This document shows, in pieces, positions 38,313-46,780 of a DNA stretch of 64,000 nt. The stretch is from positions 248,001 through 312,000 of the forward strand of contig NZ_DJKE01000001.1 in the NCBI RefSeq assembly GCF_002434505.1, given 5' to 3'. The position numbers were made by a program, and so were the translations under genes. The stretch is from Brevundimonas sp. UBA6550 (GTDB lineage Bacteria; Pseudomonadota; Alphaproteobacteria; Caulobacterales; Caulobacteraceae). Within the stretch, counting starts at the first letter, position 1. Every line of letters begins with the position of its first letter. The notes beneath the pieces were generated by a model. The model was not told where the DNA came from and did no database searches. It was given only the letters and a program-made list of their open reading frames with translations.

Positions 38313-39476
38313 GTGAACGTGCTCAACAGCCCCGAACCCGCCTTCATGCAGGAAGAGGAGATCACCCTCTTCTCCGACAGCGTCGGCAAATGGATCGACG
38401 AGCACGCGCCGCTGGACAAGGTGCAGCAGTGGATCGCCAACTCCAGCGTGCCGCGCCAGCTGTGGAACGATGCCGGGGCGGCGGGCCTGCTGGGCCTGAG
38501 CCTGCCGGAAGAAGACGGCGGCTTCGGCGGCGATTATCGCCATGAAGTCGTGCTGATGCGCCAGCTGGGCTGGAAGGGCGCGGACCACTTCGGCATCAGC
38601 CTGCACAATGCGATCGTTATGCCCTACATCTGGCATTACGGCACCGAGGAGCAGAAGCAGCGCTGGCTGCCCCGCCTGCAATCGGGCGAACTGGTCGGCG
38701 CCATCGCCATGACCGAACCGGGCGCGGGTTCGGACCTGCAAGGGATCAAGACCACCGCCATCAAGTCGGGCGACAGCTATGTCGTCAACGGCTCCAAGAC
38801 CTTCATCACCAACGGGCAGTTGGCCAATCTGATCATCGTGGTGGCCAAGACCGACCCGGCCGAGGGCGCCAAGGGCACCAGCCTGATCGTGGTCGAGACC
38901 GATGGCGCGGAAGGGTTCGAGCGCGGCCGCAACCTGCACAAGATCGGCATGGAGGCCAACGACACCTCCGAACTGTTCTTCAACGACGTGAAGGTTCCCG
39001 GCGACAACATCATCGGCGGCGGCGAGGGCCACGGCTTCGTCCAGCTGATGCAGCAACTGCCGCAGGAACGACTGAACATCGCCGTCCAGGGCGTCGCCGC
39101 CGCCGAGCGCGGCCTCGAGGCGACCCTGGCCTACGTCAAGGAGCGCAAGGCCTTCGGCAAGCGGATCCTGGACTTCCAGAACACCCAGTTCAAGCTGGCC
39201 GAGGTCAAGACCAAGCTGACCGTGGCCAAGGTCTTCGTCGATCACTGCATCGGCCTGCACCTGCAGGGCAAGCTCGACGCCGCCACGGCCTCCATGGCCA
39301 AATACTGGGTCACCGACATCCAGGGCGAGACCTTGGACGAGATGCTGCAGCTGCACGGCGGATATGGCTATATGAACGAATATCCCATCGCCCAGCTGTA
39401 CAAGGACGCGCGGGTGCAGCGCATCTATGGCGGCACCAACGAGATCATGAAGCTGCTGATCGCGCGGACGCTCTGA
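38313..39476 (+). CDS. Acyl-CoA dehydrogenase, LCAD-like
   Basis: The 387-residue flavoenzyme has TEPGAGSDLQGIKT in the FAD-binding part. The usual catalytic position reads IYGGTNEI, with Gly in place of Glu. The base is instead expected in LPQERL (about residue 250), as in long-chain and isovaleryl-CoA dehydrogenases; human LCAD has the same LPQERL and YGGTNEIMK segments. Start is GTG 38313. A role in long-chain or branched acyl-CoA oxidation is inferred. Confidence 0.93.
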   Translation: MNVLNSPEPAFMQEEEITLFSDSVGKWIDEHAPLDKVQQWIANSSVPRQLWNDAGAAGLLGLSLPEEDGGFGGDYRHEVVLMRQLGWKGADHFGISLHNAIVMPYIWHYGTEEQKQRWLPRLQSGELVGAIAMTEPGAGSDLQGIKTTAIKSGDSYVVNGSKTFITNGQLANLIIVVAKTDPAEGAKGTSLIVVETDGAEGFERGRNLHKIGMEANDTSELFFNDVKVPGDNIIGGGEGHGFVQLMQQLPQERLNIAVQGVAAAERGLEATLAYVKERKAFGKRILDFQNTQFKLAEVKTKLTVAKVFVDHCIGLHLQGKLDAATASMAKYWVTDIQGETLDEMLQLHGGYGYMNEYPIAQLYKDARVQRIYGGTNEIMKLLIARTL

Positions 39477-39490
39477 CAGCCCGCTTGCCT

Positions 39491-39514
39491 CAATGTACAG
39501 AAACCTGTACATTG
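39491..39514. promoter_or_regulatory. TGTACA operator of the YefM-YoeB module
   Basis: CAATGTACAG and CTGTACATTG are perfect 10-bp arms with an AAAC spacer, giving two TGTACA hexamers 12 bp apart. In E. coli yefM-yoeB the regulator binds palindromes with TGTACA cores, so this is very likely the autoregulatory operator. Confidence 0.8.
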
Positions 39515-39519
39515 AAGCC

Positions 39520-39777
39520 ATGAACGCGATGTCTGTCACCGAACTCCGCAAGAACCTCGCCTCGGCCATCGACCGGGTCACGGCGGATCATGACTACACC
39601 ATCATCACGCGCGAGGGGGGCAAGCCCGCGGCTGTGTTGATGTCGCTGGAGGACTTCGCCTCCTGGCAAGAGACGGAGTATCTGCTGCGCAGCCCGGCGA
39701 ACGCCGCGCGGTTGCGTGAAGCGATCTCCGAACTCGATGCGGGCGGCGGTCAGGTTCGCGAACTGATCGAAGAATGA
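39520..39777 (+). CDS. yefM: Type II antitoxin, Phd/YefM family
   Basis: The antitoxin has the Phd/YefM start MSVTELRKNLASAIDRV and the hydrophobic core VLMSLEDFASWQETEYLL, followed by a disordered acidic tail that would wrap the toxin. ATG 39520 is chosen; an in-frame ATG at 39493 lies inside the operator and is less likely. The toxin gene overlaps its end by four bases. It neutralises YoeB and represses the operon with it. Confidence 0.9.
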   Translation: MNAMSVTELRKNLASAIDRVTADHDYTIITREGGKPAAVLMSLEDFASWQETEYLLRSPANAARLREAISELDAGGGQVRELIEE

Positions 39778-40034
39778 AGCTGACCTTCCAGACCTACGGG
39801 TGGGAGGATTACCTTCACTGGCAAGACCATGATCGAAAGATGCTGCGAAAGCTCAATCGGCTGATCACGGAATGCCAGCGGACGCCTCTTTCCGGGACTG
39901 GAAAACCGGAACCGTTGAAGGGCGATTTCACGGGATGGTGGTCGCGACGCATCGACCAGGAGCATCGCCTCGTCTATCGCGTGACGGACGATGCGCTTTT
40001 GATCGCCCAATGCCGCTATCACTACGACCGATGA
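39774..40034 (+). CDS. yoeB: Type II toxin YoeB (Txe family), ribosome-dependent RNase
   Basis: The 86-residue RelE-fold toxin shows the YoeB features: WEDYLHWQ, KLNRLI, GKPEPLKGDFTGWWSRRI, EHRLVYRV and the C-terminal CRYHY holding catalytic His and Tyr. It cuts mRNA in the ribosomal A site. Its stop overlaps the start of rsmE (ATGA at 40031), so toxin and rRNA methyltransferase translation may be coupled. Confidence 0.94.
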   Translation: MKLTFQTYGWEDYLHWQDHDRKMLRKLNRLITECQRTPLSGTGKPEPLKGDFTGWWSRRIDQEHRLVYRVTDDALLIAQCRYHYDR

Positions 40035-40762
40035 TCCGCCTCCACGTAACATCGCCGCTCGCCGCCGCCGCGCCCGTCGCCCCGACGCTGGACCAATCCC
40101 GCTATCTGACCCAGGTCATGCGGTTGAAGGTCGGGGACGAACTGCTGGCTTTCAACGGTCGCGACGGCGAGTGGCGGTGTTCGGTCGCGGAGGTGCTGAA
40201 GAAGGGCGTGATCCTGCGGGCCGAGGAACAGGTCCGGCCCCAGACCTTCGGCCCCGATCTGGAGCTGATCGTCGCCGTGGTGAAGAAGGCCAGGGTCGAG
40301 ACCATCGTGGAAAAGGCGGCGGAACTGGGCGCGCGGCGGGTGCGGCTGGTGCTGACCAAACGCACCAACGCCGACCGCATCCGCCTGGATCGGCTGGACG
40401 CCATCGCCGAGGAGGCCGCCGAACAGACCGGGCGGATGGACGTGCCTGCGGTCGACGATCCGGTGAAGCTGGACGCCCTGCTGGATGGCTGGGAAGCCGG
40501 ACGCCGGCTGATGTTCTGCGACGAGACCGGCGGCGCGCCGGCGATATTGGCGCTGGCGGCTGCGGGCGCTGGTCCCCAAGAGCAAAAATGGTCCATCCTG
40601 ATCGGGCCGGAGGGTGGGTTCTCGCCGGAAGAGGGCGAGCGGCTGCGGTCCCTGCCCTTCACCACCTCCGTTTCTCTGGGTCCGCGCATCCTGCGCGCCG
40701 ACACCGCCGCCATCGCCGCCATGACCCTGTGGCAGGCGGCGGTCGGCGATTGGGAACGATAA
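40031..40762 (+). CDS. rsmE: 16S rRNA m3U1498 methyltransferase RsmE
   Basis: The 243-residue SPOUT enzyme has the N-terminal PUA-like part (RLHVTSPL, then YLTQVMRLKVGDEL) and the knotted C-terminal SAM site with IGPEGGFSPEE and LGPRILRADTA. It methylates U1498 of 16S rRNA. The ATG at 40031 overlaps the yoeB stop by four bases; without the toxin module the gene would need another promoter, and none is obvious inside yoeB. Confidence 0.94.
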   Translation: MIRLHVTSPLAAAAPVAPTLDQSRYLTQVMRLKVGDELLAFNGRDGEWRCSVAEVLKKGVILRAEEQVRPQTFGPDLELIVAVVKKARVETIVEKAAELGARRVRLVLTKRTNADRIRLDRLDAIAEEAAEQTGRMDVPAVDDPVKLDALLDGWEAGRRLMFCDETGGAPAILALAAAGAGPQEQKWSILIGPEGGFSPEEGERLRSLPFTTSVSLGPRILRADTAAIAAMTLWQAAVGDWER

Positions 40763-40851
40763 GTGTCACGGATGCTCTTGAGCCGCGCCGCAATCTTGCC
40801 CATCTAGCCGCGACACACGGTCGCTTACGGCGCGCCGCAGGGAACTGACGC

Positions 40852-42213
40852 ATGACCGACAACGCGCCGCTGACCCGGACCGCCCTGATCGAGGCCATGT
40901 CCAAGGGGGTCAAGCCCAAGGATCAATGGCGCATCGGCGCCGAGCACGAGAAGTTCGGCTTCGACAAGATCACCCTGGCGCGCCCCGCCTATGACGGCCC
41001 GAACGGCATCAAGGCCATGCTGGAAGGGTTGGAGCGGTTCGGCTGGTCGCGGGTCGAGGAGAACGGCTTCCTGATCGGGCTGGAGCGCAAGAACAGCGAA
41101 GGCTTCGTCGCCTCGGTCAGCCTGGAGCCCGGCGGTCAGTTGGAACTGTCGGGCGCGCCGCTTCTGACCATCCACGACATCTGCAACGAGACCGGCCAGC
41201 ATCTGATGGAGGTCAAGCAGGTCGCAGACCAGATCGGCGTCGGCTTCCTGGGCGCCGGTTTCGACCCGCTGTGGACGCGCGCCGACATTCCGGTCATGCC
41301 CAAGGGCCGCTATGACATCATGCGCGCCTATATGCCCAAGGTCGGGACCCTGGGTCTGGACATGATGCTGCGCACCTGCACCATCCAGGCGAACCTGGAC
41401 TTCGATTCCGAAGCCGACATGGTGATGAAGTTCCGCACCTCGCTGGCGCTTCAGCCCATCGCCACGGCCCTGTTCGCCTGTTCGCCCTTCACCGAGGGAC
41501 GGCCCAACGGCTTCCTGTCGGCCCGCGCCAATGTCTGGACCGACACCGACGCCGACCGCACCGGAATGCTGGGCTTTGTCTACGAGGACGGTTTCGGCTT
41601 CGAACGCTATGCCGACTACGCCCTGGACACGCCTATGTATTTCGCCAAGCGCGACGGCAAATACGTCGACGCCTCGGGCCAGTCGTTCCGCGATTTTCAG
41701 GCCGGCAAACTGCCCGCCCTGCCCGGCGAATATCCGACCCTCAAGGACTGGAACGACCACCTGACGACGCTTTTCCCCGAGGTGCGGCTGAAATCCTATC
41801 TGGAGATGCGTGGCGCCGACGGCGGGCCGTGGAGCCGCATCTGCGCCCTGCCCGCCCTTTGGGCCGGGGTCCTGTACGACGCGCCGTCGCTGGCCGCCGC
41901 CTGGGACCTGGTCAAGGATTGGGACATCGCCGACCACGAGCGCCTGCGCCGCGACGTGACGCGCCTGGGCCTGAAGGCCGAGGTCGCGGGCCGCAGCGTG
42001 CGCGACATCGCCGTCGACCTGGTCAACATCGCCAAACAAGGCTTGAAGAACCGCGCCAAATTCTCGGGCGGCATGGTGGACGAGCGCGGCTATCTGTCGG
42101 AACTGGAAGACATCGCCGACAGCGGGATCACCCCCGCCGAACGCCTGCTGGACCTGTATCATGGCGCCTGGCAGGGCGACGTCAAACGCATCTACGCCGA
42201 CTTCGCCTATTAG
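40852..42213 (+). CDS. gshA: Glutamate-cysteine ligase, plant/alphaproteobacterial type
   Basis: The 453-residue enzyme belongs to the GCS2-like class found in plants and alphaproteobacteria: RIGAEHEKFGF near the start, EPGGQLELSGAPL, and RTCTIQANLDFDSEADMV. It joins glutamate and cysteine with ATP, the first step of glutathione synthesis. CAGGGAA precedes the ATG. It ends in a 4-bp overlap with the convergent gene at 42210. gloB and a GFA gene lie within 7 kb. Confidence 0.95.
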   Translation: MTDNAPLTRTALIEAMSKGVKPKDQWRIGAEHEKFGFDKITLARPAYDGPNGIKAMLEGLERFGWSRVEENGFLIGLERKNSEGFVASVSLEPGGQLELSGAPLLTIHDICNETGQHLMEVKQVADQIGVGFLGAGFDPLWTRADIPVMPKGRYDIMRAYMPKVGTLGLDMMLRTCTIQANLDFDSEADMVMKFRTSLALQPIATALFACSPFTEGRPNGFLSARANVWTDTDADRTGMLGFVYEDGFGFERYADYALDTPMYFAKRDGKYVDASGQSFRDFQAGKLPALPGEYPTLKDWNDHLTTLFPEVRLKSYLEMRGADGGPWSRICALPALWAGVLYDAPSLAAAWDLVKDWDIADHERLRRDVTRLGLKAEVAGRSVRDIAVDLVNIAKQGLKNRAKFSGGMVDERGYLSELEDIADSGITPAERLLDLYHGAWQGDVKRIYADFAY

Positions 42214-42941
42214 GGCGTGGTGTAGTCCGAACAGTCGGGCAGTTTGCGATCCGGGCGGTATTCGCCCGCAGCGGCGTCGAAGGTGAACCGGCGCGTGAAA
42301 CTGCATTTCGGATCGCGCACCGTGATCAGGTCGGCGGGCTTCAGCGGCGGCTTCTCCAGCGAATCCTCGGATCGCGAGGCGCCGCGCGGATAGGCGGTCG
42401 CGGTGGTCGCATAGGTCAGCACGGGCAGGGTCTCGCCCGCCTGCGCCTCGACGGTCAGCACGCCTTCGAAACCGTATTCATCGTGACAGGCGCCCGCCCT
42501 CTGCGTCATGTCCTCCTCGCTGAAACAGGCCCGGATCATCAGCGAACTCTGGATCGGCACGGACAGGACCGGCGTCGACGCCGCGTCGCCCCGCGCATCC
42601 AGCCGATAGAGCCGCAGCTCCGTCGCCTGGCCGCCGCCGCCCGAATACATGCTGCGGGTCTCCACCTGCACCCCGGCCAAGGCGCCGCCGTCGCCCAGGC
42701 GGATCAGGCCGGTCCACGGCTGGAAACTCTCGACCTCGCTGTCTTCGGGCTTGGCGGCGAGCGAGGCGTCGCCCCGGCGCAGGACGGGCCGCACCACCGG
42801 CTCTCCATCCTGCACGCCCTGCGCCAGACCCACGCACCAGGCCCCGTCGCCGGTGCAGGCGCGATCGTCGACGCGCGTCAGGGTCTGGAGGCCGCCCGCG
42901 TCGGATTGAAGCGCGGCGATCAGAAGAAGGGTGGCGATCAT
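42210..42941 (-). CDS. Exported protein of unknown function
   Basis: The 243-residue product starts with a short hydrophobic signal-like segment (MIATLLLIAAL) and has six cysteines (two in the pattern RACTGDGAWC, others in IRACFSEE, GACHDEY, DPKCSF and LPDCSDY), which suggests disulfides in the periplasm. Glycine-rich stretches alternate with beta-like segments. No family is recognised. It overlaps the end of gshA on the opposite strand by four bases. Confidence 0.6.
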   Translation of the reverse strand: MIATLLLIAALQSDAGGLQTLTRVDDRACTGDGAWCVGLAQGVQDGEPVVRPVLRRGDASLAAKPEDSEVESFQPWTGLIRLGDGGALAGVQVETRSMYSGGGGQATELRLYRLDARGDAASTPVLSVPIQSSLMIRACFSEEDMTQRAGACHDEYGFEGVLTVEAQAGETLPVLTYATTATAYPRGASRSEDSLEKPPLKPADLITVRDPKCSFTRRFTFDAAAGEYRPDRKLPDCSDYTTP

Positions 42942-43044
42942 GGGTCCATCCTATCCATCCCAAATCCCGACGCCAGCCGATATCGCCGGACTTGACTTGA
43001 CAAGGATTGCCAAAACGCTGCCTCTGATATCCAGGAGGCCGATC

Positions 43045-43299
43045 ATGGCGACGATGAACATCTCCCTGCCCGATCCGATGAAGGCCTGGGTCGAGGAACA
43101 GGCCAAATCCGGGCGCTATGCCAACACGTCCGACGTGGTGCGCGATCTGATCCGCCGCGAGCAGGTCAAGGCCGAGAAAATCGCACACATGCAAAGGCTG
43201 ATCGACGAGGGCCGGGCAAGCGGGATCAGCGACATGACCATGGCCGACATTCGCGCCGAAGCTCTTTCTCGCATCACCGCGCGGCGTAAGGCGGGATGA
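43045..43299 (+). CDS. parD: Type II antitoxin, ParD family
   Basis: The 84-residue protein has the ribbon-helix-helix start MNISLPDPMKAWVEEQ and GRYANTSDVVRDLIRRE, with a helical tail that would bind the toxin. AGGAGG lies six bases before the ATG, whereas an upstream in-frame extension is not supported. Two tandem TTGAC motifs (42993-43002) may mark the promoter. Its stop overlaps the toxin start (ATGA). Confidence 0.92.
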   Translation: MATMNISLPDPMKAWVEEQAKSGRYANTSDVVRDLIRREQVKAEKIAHMQRLIDEGRASGISDMTMADIRAEALSRITARRKAG

Positions 43300-43616
43300 G
43301 CGGCTATCGGCTGTCGAAGGAGGCGAGCGAGGATCTCGTCGCCATCTATATTCAGGAACACGACCAATTCGGTCCGCGACAGGCCGACCGATATCAGGAC
43401 GATCTGGACGCTCTGTTTCGTCGCCTTGCCGCGACGCCGACCATTGCGCGGTTGCGTTTGGAGTATGCCCCGCCGGTTCGGGTGTTTGTCTTCAAAGCCC
43501 ACGTGATCATCTATGATCAGGAACCGGACGGCGTCCTCATCCAGCGGGTTCGGCACGGACACGAAGATTGGCAGGGCGACCCTTACGGATCCAGCGACGA
43601 AGGCGACCATCCATGA
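43296..43616 (+). CDS. parE: Type II toxin, ParE/RelE superfamily
   Basis: The 106-residue toxin has the ParE layout: LSKEASEDLVAIYIQE, FGPRQADRYQDDLDALFRRLA, FVFKAHVIIYDQEPDGVLIQRVRHGHEDW. ParE toxins poison DNA gyrase. It is translationally coupled to ParD (ATGA at 43296) and itself overlaps the following DUF72 gene (ATGA at 43613). Confidence 0.92.
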   Translation: MSGYRLSKEASEDLVAIYIQEHDQFGPRQADRYQDDLDALFRRLAATPTIARLRLEYAPPVRVFVFKAHVIIYDQEPDGVLIQRVRHGHEDWQGDPYGSSDEGDHP

Positions 43617-44362
43617 CCCATCCCATCCATGTCGGAGTCGGCGGCTGGACGTTCGAGCCGTGGCGCGGGGTCTTCTATCCCGAGGGGTTGGTGCAGAAGC
43701 GGGAGCTGGAATATGCGGCGTCCAAACTGACCTCCATCGAGATCAACGGCACCTATTATTCGACCTTCAAGCCCGACAGCTGGAAGAAGTGGCGCGACGA
43801 GACGCCCGCCGGTTTCGTCTTTTCGGTCAAGGCCAGCCGCTACTGCACCAATCGCAAGGTGCTGTCCGACGGGGCCGAGAGCTTCGACCGTTTCCTGTCG
43901 CAGGGCCTGACCGAACTGGGCGACAAACTGGGGCCGATCAACTGGCAGTTCATAGGGACCAAGAAGTTCGATCCCGAGGATTTCGAGGGCTTCCTGAAGC
44001 TGTTGCCCAAGGAAAAGAATGGTGTGCGGCTGCGCCACGCGCTGGAGGTTCGCAACCCGACCTTCGCCACGGAACAGTTCTACGACCTGGCCCGCAAATA
44101 CGGCGCGGCCATCGTCTATGCCGTGGACGACGAGGAGCCGACCTGGCCCCAGATCGACGAGGCGACCGCCGACTTTACCTATGCCCGGCTAATGTCCAGC
44201 CGCGAGGACGAGCCGACCGGCATGACCGCGAGCGAGCTGGACGCCGTGGCCGATCAGGCCAGGGCCTGGGCGAAACGCGGCGACGTCTTCGCCTATTTCA
44301 TCTCGGGGGCCAAGGTGCGGAACCCGGCGGCGGCTCAGGCGCTGATCGCCAAGCTGAAATAG
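43613..44362 (+). CDS. DUF72 family protein
   Basis: The 249-residue TIM-barrel-like protein matches DUF72 (YecE): VGVGGWTFEPWRGVFYPEGL near the start, then SIEINGTYYSTFK, FSVKASRYCTN and HALEVRNPTF. Its function is unknown. The ATG at 43613 overlaps the parE stop, so the gene is translated with the toxin-antitoxin module or was left behind it by insertion. Confidence 0.9.
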   Translation: MTHPIHVGVGGWTFEPWRGVFYPEGLVQKRELEYAASKLTSIEINGTYYSTFKPDSWKKWRDETPAGFVFSVKASRYCTNRKVLSDGAESFDRFLSQGLTELGDKLGPINWQFIGTKKFDPEDFEGFLKLLPKEKNGVRLRHALEVRNPTFATEQFYDLARKYGAAIVYAVDDEEPTWPQIDEATADFTYARLMSSREDEPTGMTASELDAVADQARAWAKRGDVFAYFISGAKVRNPAAAQALIAKLK

Positions 44363-44374
44363 CGGAGCCAGGCC

Positions 44375-44752
44375 ATGATCACCGGACGCTGCCACTGCGG
44401 CGACATCGCCTTCGAGATCGACGGCGATATCCCCGACGAACTGACGCGCTGCACCTGCAGCCTGTGTTCGAAACGCGGACGTCTATATGCCTACTACGAG
44501 CCGACAGCCTTCCGTCGTCTGTTCCCTCAGGATAGGGCCAGCGAAAGCACCTATTTCTGGAAAACCAAGCTGGTCGCCAACAACTTCTGCGCTCGTTGCG
44601 GGTGCGATATCTATGCCGACAGTCCGATCTTCGTGCCCGAAAAGGACTTCAAGGCGGGCAAACGCCGCATCGCCGTCAACGCGCGTCTGTTCGACGACTT
44701 CGACGCCGCATCGCACCCGGTCACCGTCATCGACGGCAAGAACCTGTGGTGA
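44375..44752 (+). CDS. GFA/CENP-V family zinc protein
   Basis: The 125-residue protein has the cysteine pattern of the glutathione-dependent formaldehyde-activating family: GRCHCGDIAFE, TRCTCSLCSKRG and NFCARCGCDIY. These bind two zinc ions. Members add glutathione to formaldehyde or act on related adducts, though for most the reaction is unproven. It is 12 bp from the DUF72 gene and followed by an alcohol dehydrogenase gene, which fits aldehyde handling. Confidence 0.9.
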   Translation: MITGRCHCGDIAFEIDGDIPDELTRCTCSLCSKRGRLYAYYEPTAFRRLFPQDRASESTYFWKTKLVANNFCARCGCDIYADSPIFVPEKDFKAGKRRIAVNARLFDDFDAASHPVTVIDGKNLW

Positions 44753-44815
44753 CAACGTTGCGGCCCCGCCGCAGCGATCGCATCTGACGCCCCCGCCAAG
44801 ACCAAAGGACTTCCC

Positions 44816-45877
44816 ATGCCGATCGCCACACGCGCCTTCGCCGCGACCGCCGCCGACAAGCCGCTGACGCCCTATCGTTTCGACCGCCGCGATCCCGGCC
44901 CGGACGATGTGCTGATCGACGTCAAATACTGCGGCGTCTGCCATTCCGATCTGCACGCCGCCCGCAGCGAGACCGGCCGATCCACCTATCCGCTGGTGCC
45001 GGGCCACGAGATCGCCGGCGTGGTCAAGGCGGTGGGCGCCAACGTCACCCGCTTCAAGGAAGGCGACCGGGTCGGCGTCGGCTGCATGGTCGACAGCTGC
45101 CGCAAATGCGCCTCGTGCCAGGAAGGCGTCGAACAGTACTGCGTCCCCGGCTTCACCGGCACTTATGGCGGCAAGGACAAGAAGGGCGGGACCAGCGAGA
45201 CGATTACTCAGGGCGGCTATTCCGACCACATCACGGTCGATCAGCATTTCGTCCTGTCCATCCCCGACAGCCTGGCGCTGGATGTCGCCGCCCCCCTGCT
45301 GTGCGCCGGCATCACCACCTATTCGCCGCTGAAGGAATGGGGCGTCGGGCCGGGCTCCAGGGTGGCGGTCATCGGCCTGGGCGGTCTGGGCCATATGGCG
45401 GTCAAGCTGGCGGCGGCCATGGGGGCGGAGGTCACCGTCCTGTCCACCTCGGACCGCAAGAAGGCCGACGCTGAACGGATGGGGGCCAAACACTTCCTGA
45501 TCAACTCCGACAAGGATGCGATGAAGGCGGCCGCCGAGAAGTTCGACCTGATCATCAACACCGTCTCGGCCACGCACGAGATCGCCAGCCACGTCCAGCT
45601 GCTGGCGCGCGACGGCACAATGATCATGCTGGGCCTGACGACCGAGGGCCTGCCGGTGTTCGCCCTGCCGCTGCTTTGGCGTCGTCGCCGCATCGCCGGC
45701 TCGCTGATCGGCGGGATCAGGGAGACGCAAGAGATGCTGGACTTCTGCGCCCGGCACGGCATCGCCTGCGACATCGAGACCATCGCCCCGGATCAGATCA
45801 ACGAGGCCTATGAGCGGATGGAGAAGTCGGACGTCCGCTATCGCTTCGTCATCGACATGGAGAAGCTGGCCGCCTGA
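44816..45877 (+). CDS. Zinc alcohol dehydrogenase, YahK/cinnamyl type
   Basis: The 353-residue medium-chain enzyme has catalytic zinc ligands in YCGVCHSDLH and GHEIAG, structural zinc cysteines in CRKCASCQEGVEQYC, and the Rossmann motif GLGGLGHMAV. STSDRKK after it points to NADPH preference. The YahK/CAD class reduces aldehydes broadly. The AAAGGAC sequence before the ATG is a fair ribosome site. It may take part in aldehyde removal with the GFA gene. Confidence 0.92.
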   Translation: MPIATRAFAATAADKPLTPYRFDRRDPGPDDVLIDVKYCGVCHSDLHAARSETGRSTYPLVPGHEIAGVVKAVGANVTRFKEGDRVGVGCMVDSCRKCASCQEGVEQYCVPGFTGTYGGKDKKGGTSETITQGGYSDHITVDQHFVLSIPDSLALDVAAPLLCAGITTYSPLKEWGVGPGSRVAVIGLGGLGHMAVKLAAAMGAEVTVLSTSDRKKADAERMGAKHFLINSDKDAMKAAAEKFDLIINTVSATHEIASHVQLLARDGTMIMLGLTTEGLPVFALPLLWRRRRIAGSLIGGIRETQEMLDFCARHGIACDIETIAPDQINEAYERMEKSDVRYRFVIDMEKLAA

Positions 45878-45969
45878 CGGATCGGAACGCGACGGAGGGT
45901 GAAACTTCCGTTGCGTCAGATTCACGTCTTGCGCGCGGGGCCTCGGGCGTTAATCCTGAGCCCCGACAA

Positions 45970-45985
45970 GGCCTTTCGAAAGGCC
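45970..45985. promoter_or_regulatory. Perfect 16-bp palindrome in the phbB leader
   Basis: GGCCTTTCGAAAGGCC is symmetric and ends nine bases before the AGGAG of phbB. It could be a protein-binding site or an mRNA hairpin that limits access to the ribosome site. Confidence 0.4.
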
Positions 45986-46005
45986 GGCAAGGGACAGGAG
46001 ACGAC

Positions 46006-46731
46006 ATGGCGCGCGTGGCTTTCGTAACGGGCGGGACCCGGGGCATCGGCAAGGCGATCGTTCAGCGCCTGCACGAGGACGGGTTCAAGGTCGCCGCCGG
46101 CTATTCCGGCAATGACGAGGCGGCCAAGGCCATCGCCGATGCGCTGGACGTCATGGTGGTCAAGGGCAATGTCGGCAGCTTCGACGACTGCGCCCGCGCC
46201 GTAAAGGAGGTCGAGGATCAGCTCGGCCCCATCGACATCCTGGTCAACAACGCCGGCATCACCCGCGACGGCTTCTTCCACAAGATGAGCCACGACCAGT
46301 GGTCCGACGTGATCCGCGTCAATATGGACAGCGTGTTCAATATGACGCGCCAGGTCATCAACGGGATGCGCGACCGGGGCCATGGCCGCATCGTCAACAT
46401 CTCCTCGATCAACGGCCAGAAGGGCCAGATCGGCCAGACCAACTATTCCGCCGCCAAGGCCGGGATGATCGGCTTCACCAAGGCCCTGGCGCTGGAGAAT
46501 GCGAGGAAGGGCGTCACCGTCAACTGCATCGCGCCCGGCTATATCGACACCGAAATGGTCGGCGCCATGGACCCCAAGGTGCTGGAAGGCATCATCAGCC
46601 ACATCCCCGTCGGCCGCCTGGGCAAGGGCGAGGAGATCGCCGACATGGTGTCCTGGCTGGTGGGCGAGCGTGCCGGATATGTCACAGGCTGCACCCTGTC
46701 GCTGAACGGCGGTCAATACCTGGTCGGTTGA
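46006..46731 (+). CDS. phbB: Acetoacetyl-CoA reductase PhbB
   Basis: The 241-residue SDR has TGGTRGIG at the cofactor site, NNAGITRDGFFHKM, and catalytic Ser-Tyr-Lys in ISSINGQKGQ...YSAAKAG. The segments fit PhbB, which reduces acetoacetyl-CoA to 3-hydroxybutyryl-CoA with NADPH for polyhydroxybutyrate storage. AGGAG precedes the ATG. No thiolase or synthase gene is adjacent. Confidence 0.93.
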   Translation: MARVAFVTGGTRGIGKAIVQRLHEDGFKVAAGYSGNDEAAKAIADALDVMVVKGNVGSFDDCARAVKEVEDQLGPIDILVNNAGITRDGFFHKMSHDQWSDVIRVNMDSVFNMTRQVINGMRDRGHGRIVNISSINGQKGQIGQTNYSAAKAGMIGFTKALALENARKGVTVNCIAPGYIDTEMVGAMDPKVLEGIISHIPVGRLGKGEEIADMVSWLVGERAGYVTGCTLSLNGGQYLVG

Positions 46732-46780
46732 GACGGCCTTCGCCCAAAATCCGCCGCGCGTCGCTTTCATCAAGTCTGTC

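Noticed and set aside
40031..44362. The two toxin-antitoxin modules and genes between as one defence island
   Set aside because: The genes between them (rsmE, gshA) are housekeeping, and no restriction, abortive-infection or other defence gene is present.
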